Assembly (NCBI GenBank): GCA_012800195.1
Contig: JAAZJU010000059.1
Location: forward strand, 1-34,114
Length of the DNA stretch: 34,114 bases
Direction: 5' to 3'
DNA from: Clostridia bacterium
GTDB taxonomy: Bacteria; Bacillota; Peptococcia; Peptococcales; BICA1-8
The notes beneath the pieces are model-generated. The model was not told where the DNA came from. It saw nothing but the letters and a program-made list of their open reading frames with translations, and did no database searches. Positions 28,431-34,114 of this stretch are shown in pieces. Numbering within the stretch: the stretch's first letter is position 1; each line of letters opens with the position of its first letter. Both the position numbers and the translations under genes were made by a program.

Positions 28431-29700
28431 CGCTTTTATGACCTCCAATCTGTCTGTTGCGTTCGATGGTAGTAGCAGCTTCTTCAAGGTCCATAGCCTT
28501 GATAATTGTATTTTTTCCGTATTTCTTTTTAACATCAAGTACGGCTTTTTGTATTTTGTAATTGCGCTCTAGATCTTCACCCACATTGTCAAACAGACTA
28601 AGCTGCTGGCTTTGGGCCTCTGTTGGAACGACTTTATTGCAGGTGATGTTCACCCGACGAATTGGTTTATTGCGGTCAACAACCCGTTCGTACAGACTGA
28701 CAACAGCTGGAATTATTATACTATTGGCATTAGTCTGCGTTCCAAAGGATATAGTACCTTTAGCTGGTTTCGCTTTCAGAACATTAGAATATCCCACATA
28801 GATGGTAACCGACCCTGTGACAAGATCTTTATCCACCAAATCAAGGCACATTAAATCCATCATCTCGCGGATTATCAGCCGGCCTTCTTCAAAGGAATAA
28901 TCCCGCATGAGAACTTGACCGCTGGTTAGACTGTTGTTCTTAGGTTTATAAGCTTTGATATCTGCTATGGTTGTCGGTTCCCGCCCCCAAGCGTGATCAA
29001 TAAGTAGCTCTGCATCGATGCCAAATTCTTTATACAACATCTCTTCATTGGCCTGAGCTACCTGTCCCATGGTATGGATGCCAAGCTTTTCAAGTCGCGT
29101 GGCAATACCAGTACCCACACGCCAGAAATCCGTGATGGGGCGATGTTCCCAAAGTGTCCGTCGATAGCTTTCCTCATCCAGGTAGCCGATAAAGTCTGGG
29201 CTGTGTTTCGCGGTAATATCCAGCGCAATTTTTGCAAGGTACAGATTTGTACCAATACCACAAGTGGCAGGAACACCAACATTGTTCATAATCTCCGCCA
29301 TAAGCTTTATAGCCATTTCCTTAGCCGTCAATCCATAAATGGGAAGATAAGAGGTAATATCTAGAAATGCCTCATCAATGGAATATACATGGATGTCATC
29401 TTTAGAGATATATTTGAGATAAATCCCGTATATCTCGGCAGCATAGTCAATGTATTTCTGCATTCTAGGAGGAGCCATAATGTATTCGATATTCTTCGGT
29501 ATTTCAAACACACGACAACGATTACGAATGCCCAGGGACTTCATGGCAGGAGTAATTGCGAGACAAATAGTTTTATCTGAGCGTTCTGGATCTGCAACCA
29601 CCAGGTTAGTAGTCATGGGGTCCAACCCACGCTCTACACATTCTACGGAAGCATAAAAGGATTTTAGGTCAATACAGAGATAGATGTGTTGCTTTGCCAT
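28423..29700 (-). CDS. Y-family DNA polymerase (UmuC/DinB-like)
   Basis: LCIDLKSFYASVECVERGLDP, VYSIDEAFLDITSYL, GIGTNLYLAKIALDITAK; start at MAKQHIYL with AGGAGGGG RBS (ORF track extends to 29757). Confidence 0.94.
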   Translation of the reverse strand: MAKQHIYLCIDLKSFYASVECVERGLDPMTTNLVVADPERSDKTICLAITPAMKSLGIRNRCRVFEIPKNIEYIMAPPRMQKYIDYAAEIYGIYLKYISKDDIHVYSIDEAFLDITSYLPIYGLTAKEMAIKLMAEIMNNVGVPATCGIGTNLYLAKIALDITAKHSPDFIGYLDEESYRRTLWEHRPITDFWRVGTGIATRLEKLGIHTMGQVAQANEEMLYKEFGIDAELLIDHAWGREPTTIADIKAYKPKNNSLTSGQVLMRDYSFEEGRLIIREMMDLMCLDLVDKDLVTGSVTIYVGYSNVLKAKPAKGTISFGTQTNANSIIIPAVVSLYERVVDRNKPIRRVNITCNKVVPTEAQSQQLSLFDNVGEDLERNYKIQKAVLDVKKKYGKNTIIKAMDLEEAATTIERNRQIGGHKSGE

Positions 29701-29777
29701 TTTTTCCCCTCCTGACCCTTGAGTTTCCAAAAAACTCCTTCCCCTTGAAACAGACATGGGGTACTACTTAAAATGGG

Positions 29778-31319
29778 TTACTCCCACTCTATTGTCCCAG
29801 GGGGCTTGCTAGTTATGTCAAAAACTACTCGATTAACATGTTCAACTTCGTTAACGATTCTATTAGAAATTTTCTCTAATAAATCATAGGGTAGCTTTGC
29901 CCAATCAGCACTCAAGGCATCATCGCTTTCTACAGCCCGAAAAACTATTGGATAAGCATAGGTCCTACCATCACCCATTACTCCTACTGATTTAATGGTA
30001 GGTAATATAGCAAAAGTCTGCCAGATTTTTTCATAAAGGCCAGCCTTTCTAATTTCCTCTAAAATTATCCTATCAGCTTCTCTTAAAATATCCAATCTTT
30101 CTGGAGTTATTTCACCAATGATTCTAATGGCTAAACCAGGTCCCGGGAAAGGTTGACGATTAACAATCTCAGAAGGTAAGCCTAATTCTCTGGCTACCTG
30201 TCTTACTTCATCTTTAAATAGATTTCTCAGAGGTTCGACTAATTGGAATTTCATATCTTCGGGAAGGCCACCCACATTATGATGACTTTTAATGGTTTCC
30301 GCTGTTTCTGTACCACTTTCAATAACATCAGAATAAAGGGTGCCTTGAACTAAAAATTCAATATTACCAAGCTTAGCTGCTTCTTCTTCAAATACCCTGA
30401 TAAACTCTTCCCCAATTATTTTTCTTTTTTCCTCGGGATCAGTAATACCAGCTACTTTATTTAAAAATCTTTCCTTGGCATCCACAAAGTCTAAGGGGAT
30501 ACCAAATTTCTCTCCAAAGATTTCCTTAACCTGCTCAGGTTCGTTCTTTCTCATAAATCCATGATCAACAAAGATACAGGTTAGTTTATCTCCTATAGCT
30601 TTATGTACTAAGATTGCTGCTACTGAGGAGTCTATACCACCACTTAACCCGCAGATAACTTTTTTATTACCTACTTTTTGGCGAATACTTTCAATCTCTT
30701 CACAAATAAAGCAACCCATAGTCCAGTCTGCCTGACACTTACATATTTCGAATAAAAAGTTTTCTAATATTTTCGTACCATTGACAGTATGTTTTACCTC
30801 GGGATGAAATTGGACTCCATAAAGGGCTTTCTCCTCATTGGCAAAGGCCGCAAAGGGTGTATGGGCTGTTTGTCCGATACTGATAAAGCCTTCAGGAACC
30901 ATAGAAATATAATCCCCGTGACTCATCCAACACTCTTGCTCATTATCCATATTTAAAAAAAGTTTGCTCTGGTTATCGGCCTTCATAATGGCTTTACCAT
31001 ATTCCCGAGTGGTGGCCTTTTCTACAGTGCCACCCAGTAGGTGGGTTATTAATTGCATACCGTAACATATACCTAATATGGGAATACCTAATTTCAATAT
31101 CTCGGGATCACATTTGGGAGAGTTTTCTCCATAAACACTAGCGGGGCCGCCAGAAAAAATAATACCCTTAGGATTATATCCCTTAATTGTTTCTAGGGAT
31201 ACATTGTAAGGTAACATTTCCGAATAGACATTTAAATCCCTCAATCGTTTTGTTATCAGTTGATTGGTCTGGCCTCCAAAATCTAGTACTAACACGGTAT
31301 CATGTTTTCCCCAATCCAT
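29778..31319 (-). CDS. guaA: GMP synthase (glutamine-hydrolysing)
   Basis: [10 protein letters not shown] nucleophile motif, [20 protein letters not shown]-loop, C-terminal [11 protein letters not shown]. Confidence 0.98.
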   Translation of the reverse strand: MDWGKHDTVLVLDFGGQTNQLITKRLRDLNVYSEMLPYNVSLETIKGYNPKGIIFSGGPASVYGENSPKCDPEILKLGIPILGICYGMQLITHLLGGTVEKATTREYGKAIMKADNQSKLFLNMDNEQECWMSHGDYISMVPEGFISIGQTAHTPFAAFANEEKALYGVQFHPEVKHTVNGTKILENFLFEICKCQADWTMGCFICEEIESIRQKVGNKKVICGLSGGIDSSVAAILVHKAIGDKLTCIFVDHGFMRKNEPEQVKEIFGEKFGIPLDFVDAKERFLNKVAGITDPEEKRKIIGEEFIRVFEEEAAKLGNIEFLVQGTLYSDVIESGTETAETIKSHHNVGGLPEDMKFQLVEPLRNLFKDEVRQVARELGLPSEIVNRQPFPGPGLAIRIIGEITPERLDILREADRIILEEIRKAGLYEKIWQTFAILPTIKSVGVMGDGRTYAYPIVFRAVESDDALSADWAKLPYDLLEKISNRIVNEVEHVNRVVFDITSKPPGTIEWE

Positions 31320-31360
31320 TATTAGGCCTCCTCAAGTTGGTTCATAATATTAATAAAGAA

Positions 31361-31380
31361 GATACCCCCTGTGGGGTATC
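31361..31380 (-). terminator. Hairpin between hpt and guaA (terminator or attenuator-like)
   Basis: GATACCCC-CTGT-GGGGTATC, followed on the minus strand by TTCTTTATT. Confidence 0.5.
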
Positions 31381-31389
31381 GAACTTGTC

Positions 31390-31926
31390 TTATTTATATG
31401 CTTCTGAATCTAGGACAGCAACATAAGGAAGATTGCGGTATTTCTCCGCAAAATCTAAGCCATAACCTACTACAAATTCATCGGGAATAGAATAGCCACA
31501 ATAATCTGGTGTTATATCAGCCTTTCTTCTTTCTGGTTTATCTAAAAAGGTACAGATTTTAATACTGGCTGGACCTCTGCTTTTCAAGTTTTCAACTAGG
31601 TACTTCAAAGTTAGACCAGTATCAACAATATCTTCCACGATTATTATATGTTTGTTTTCAATGCTTTCATTGAGGTCTTTTAATATTCTTACTACCCCAG
31701 AGGAAGAAGTGGAAGATCCATAGCTAGAAACAGCCATAAAGTCAATATCAACGGGTATTTTAACTTCCCTGATTAAGTCAGCCATGAATACTACAGCACC
31801 TTTTAAAACGCAAATCATCAAAAGGTCCTTTCCTTGGTAATCCTTGCTTATTTGGGCGCCAAGTTCCTCAATTTTTTCCTTAATTTTTTCCTCAGAAATC
31901 AGTACTTTCTTTGTATATTTATCCAT
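31390..31926 (-). CDS. hpt: Hypoxanthine phosphoribosyltransferase
   Basis: CVLKGAVVFMADLIREV, IIIVEDIVDTGLTLKYL, PDEFVVGYGLDFAEKYRNLPYVAVL. Confidence 0.96.
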   Translation of the reverse strand: MDKYTKKVLISEEKIKEKIEELGAQISKDYQGKDLLMICVLKGAVVFMADLIREVKIPVDIDFMAVSSYGSSTSSSGVVRILKDLNESIENKHIIIVEDIVDTGLTLKYLVENLKSRGPASIKICTFLDKPERRKADITPDYCGYSIPDEFVVGYGLDFAEKYRNLPYVAVLDSEAYK

Positions 31927-31985
31927 CTTTAAAGCCCGCCTCCTCTATAAGTGCATCTATTTATATACCCTTTAAACACGCCAAA

Positions 31986-32014
31986 ATTATATCAACGAGC
32001 CTACTTTATGTCAA
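31986..32014 (-). promoter_or_regulatory. SigA-type promoter for hpt
   Basis: TTGACA (32009-32014), 17 nt spacer, TATAAT (31986-31991): consensus match. Confidence 0.8.
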
Positions 32015-32058
32015 TGTATGCTATAATCGTGGTATATAGAAAAGAGGTTGTGCTTTAA

Positions 32059-33444
32059 ATGTTTAAAACAGACTTGTTTAAAAACTCTAGACAGCTTGTT
32101 CTAATAATCTTTGGATTGATCTATATTCTCTCGGCCTTTATCTATAATATTTTTTTTCTCCCCTTAACAGCATTCTTCATAGTGATTATTCTTATTCAAT
32201 CTTTTCCAGTAGCAAATAAATCTAATCGTAATATCTCCCTAGTTCTTTTAATTATAGGCAGTGCTATGCTTCTTTACTTTAATGCGGACCTTGAACATTG
32301 GGTTAGTGCCCTAGGCTCAAATACCGGTCTAGTGGCTCTATTTATTTCCTTACCTTTCTTAAGTTTTCCCCTAAAATATGAAAATTACCAAAGTTCCCTT
32401 GAAAAATTTTCTCTAAAATATATTAAAAATACCGTTACTTTAGCTAACTTTTCAGCCCTATTGACATTTTTCTTAGCCTCCCTTTTAAATCTAGGGGCAA
32501 TGCAAGTAGTTTATAATTTGCTTTACCAGAAAAAAGCAAGTTTAGATTATGAACGCATTCTTTTCCGTTCTATGTTAAGAGGTAACCTGGCGGCTCTTTT
32601 TTGGTCTCCTAACTATGTTGCAGTAGCTGTAATTATTCATTCCTTAGATATACCCTGGATTAGCATCGTACCCCTTGGATTATCAATATCAATACTTATC
32701 CTCCTTAGTAATTGGTTATTAACTACAATAACAACCATGAAAAAAGAAAATGACTTGGTCAGCGAATTGGAAAAGGCAGTTTTACTAGACCTTACCTCCC
32801 AAGATAAGAAAAATCTTTGGAAGCTAGTAGGTATCTTTAGCCTTTTGATTTCTTTTGTACTTCTTTTAAATATTTTTACTGATTTAAATATTTTAGTGAT
32901 TGTACCTATTGTGGCAATTATTTACCCTCTTGGTCTGGCCATAGTACAAGGGAAGATGGCTATCTATCAAAATGAATTGAAAAATTATTATCAGGTTGGC
33001 CTATTAGATAAAAAAGATGAAATCATTATCTTTGCAGCTGCAGGTTTTTTCGGTAAAGCACTAGAGATAACTGGGATAGGAAAATTAATCCCCACTCTTC
33101 TCCATCTGAATACAATTACTATTCCCTTTTTGGCAATTTTATTAATCATTTGCATCATAGTTCTCTTAGCAGTACTAGGGGTTCACCCTGTGATAACCTG
33201 CGCTACCTTTGCTACTACGGTTAGTGCTCAAACCTTAGGTTTAACAGTGGAGGGTTACGCCATGGTCCTTTTGGCCTCCTTTGGCCTAGCTGTTATGACT
33301 TCACCCTTTTCCGGCACTGCCTTAGTGATGTCTGGTATCTGTAAATATAGTCCTTGGCAAATGGGTCCCCTTTTAAATTCCCGCTATGCCCTAGGTATGG
33401 GAATTATCCTGGCCCTATTCATCCCCTTTATCGGGGGAATCTAA
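32059..33444 (+). CDS. Polytopic membrane protein, possible ion-transporter (IT) superfamily permease
   Basis: Multiple hydrophobic segments through 461 aa; LAALFWSPNYVAVAVI and VHPVITCATFATTVSAQTLG/MTSPFSGTALVMSGI re-entrant-like segments; AAAGAGG RBS. Confidence 0.7.
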   Translation: MFKTDLFKNSRQLVLIIFGLIYILSAFIYNIFFLPLTAFFIVIILIQSFPVANKSNRNISLVLLIIGSAMLLYFNADLEHWVSALGSNTGLVALFISLPFLSFPLKYENYQSSLEKFSLKYIKNTVTLANFSALLTFFLASLLNLGAMQVVYNLLYQKKASLDYERILFRSMLRGNLAALFWSPNYVAVAVIIHSLDIPWISIVPLGLSISILILLSNWLLTTITTMKKENDLVSELEKAVLLDLTSQDKKNLWKLVGIFSLLISFVLLLNIFTDLNILVIVPIVAIIYPLGLAIVQGKMAIYQNELKNYYQVGLLDKKDEIIIFAAAGFFGKALEITGIGKLIPTLLHLNTITIPFLAILLIICIIVLLAVLGVHPVITCATFATTVSAQTLGLTVEGYAMVLLASFGLAVMTSPFSGTALVMSGICKYSPWQMGPLLNSRYALGMGIILALFIPFIGGI

Positions 33445-33458
33445 GTTCTAGAATATAA

Positions 33459-33494
33459 AAGGTGTAGATAATATTTTGCTATTATCTACACCTT
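33459..33494. terminator. Shared convergent terminator
   Basis: 15 bp perfect stem AAGGTGTAGATAATA-TTTTGC-TATTATCTACACCTT between convergent genes. Confidence 0.85.
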
Positions 33495-33502
33495 ATTTGC
33501 TC

Positions 33503-34114
33503 TTACCAAAGTCCAAGAACTTTCCACCAAGCTCCACCAATGAACACCCAAATTACGATATGAACTAAAGAAACAAAGAACCCTATTCTCCACCATTCCC
33601 CTTGAGTAACATAGCCAGAACCAAAAAATACTGGCGCAGGTCCTGTACCATAATGGGTAGTGGAAGAGAACAAACTACTGAAGAAAGCCAATACTAAAGC
33701 AGCAAGCATTGCAGGAGCACCGGCAGCAATCATTACAGCTAGGAAAGCAGCATACATGGCACTAACATGGGCTGTATTACTGGCGAAGAAATAGTGACTG
33801 TAATAATAGACAAGAGCTAAGATAACAAAGGCAGTAAGCCAGGACATACCTCCAACAACACTAGCCATAGTTTCACTAAACCAAGGAATCATTCCTAAGG
33901 AATTAAGAAAACTAGCCATCATAACAAGAGCAGCAAACCAACATAAGGTGTCCCAAGCTCCTGTTTCTTTCTTAACATCTTCCCAGGAAAGTACACTGGT
34001 CAACAACAACACTGATAATCCGATTAAGGCAGTGGTAGTGGCATTAATTCCAAGATTTGATCCTAAAATCCATAATGAGAGAATTAGCACAAAGACCAAT
34101 AACATTAGTTTTTC
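33503..34114 (-). CDS. DASS/SLC13-type anion (dicarboxylate) symporter, C-terminal part, truncated by window edge
   Basis: WDTLCWFAALVMMASFLNSLGMIPWF, TAHVSAMYAAFLAVMIAAGAP, SSTTHYGTGPAPVFFGSGYVTQGEWWRIGF; reading frame stays open to the window end. Confidence 0.85.
   Translation of the reverse strand, partial: EKLMLLVFVLILSLWILGSNLGINATTTALIGLSVLLLTSVLSWEDVKKETGAWDTLCWFAALVMMASFLNSLGMIPWFSETMASVVGGMSWLTAFVILALVYYYSHYFFASNTAHVSAMYAAFLAVMIAAGAPAMLAALVLAFFSSLFSSTTHYGTGPAPVFFGSGYVTQGEWWRIGFFVSLVHIVIWVFIGGAWWKVLGLW

Overview
This is a low-GC, Firmicutes/Clostridia-like chromosomal window, with nearly all genes on the minus strand. Reading 5'->3' on the minus strand it contains: a DASS-type transporter fragment (window edge), hpt and guaA, a Y-family polymerase plus YolD-like pair, a DUF4125-like gene, a CNNM/CBS (TlyC/CorC-like) membrane protein, and a B12-riboswitch-controlled anaerobic cobalamin operon (cbiD-E-T-L-F-G-H-J-X-C-A). 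These are followed by a metallophosphoesterase, YbjQ-like and VOC genes, aspA, a guanine-riboswitch-controlled xpt followed by a BmpA/NupABC-type nucleoside ABC transporter, and a purSQLFMN operon preceded by an inverted PurBox-like pair. One plus-strand gene encodes a polytopic membrane protein. Most content is standard biosynthesis. The observations most worth a second look are: (i) the class I glutaminase nucleophile position is Gly, not Cys, in both PurQ (GIGNGFQ, GGT codon at 5990-5992) and CobB/CbiA (YCEGGGMMYL, GGT codon at 16682-16684), while GuaA and PurF keep theirs; (ii) PurL has ESHNSPS instead of the usual ESHNHPS; (iii) a structured leader with promoter, terminator and a competing antiterminator pairing lies upstream of the CNNM/CBS gene and fits no riboswitch class I recognise; (iv) a small array of GTTAGA-N3/4-TCTGAC hairpin repeats sits at the left edge; (v) cbiG and cobJ overlap by 115 bp, apparently with no conventional alternative start, encoding a His-rich N-terminal extension. 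All calls come from reading the sequence and from memory of family motifs; no searches were run.
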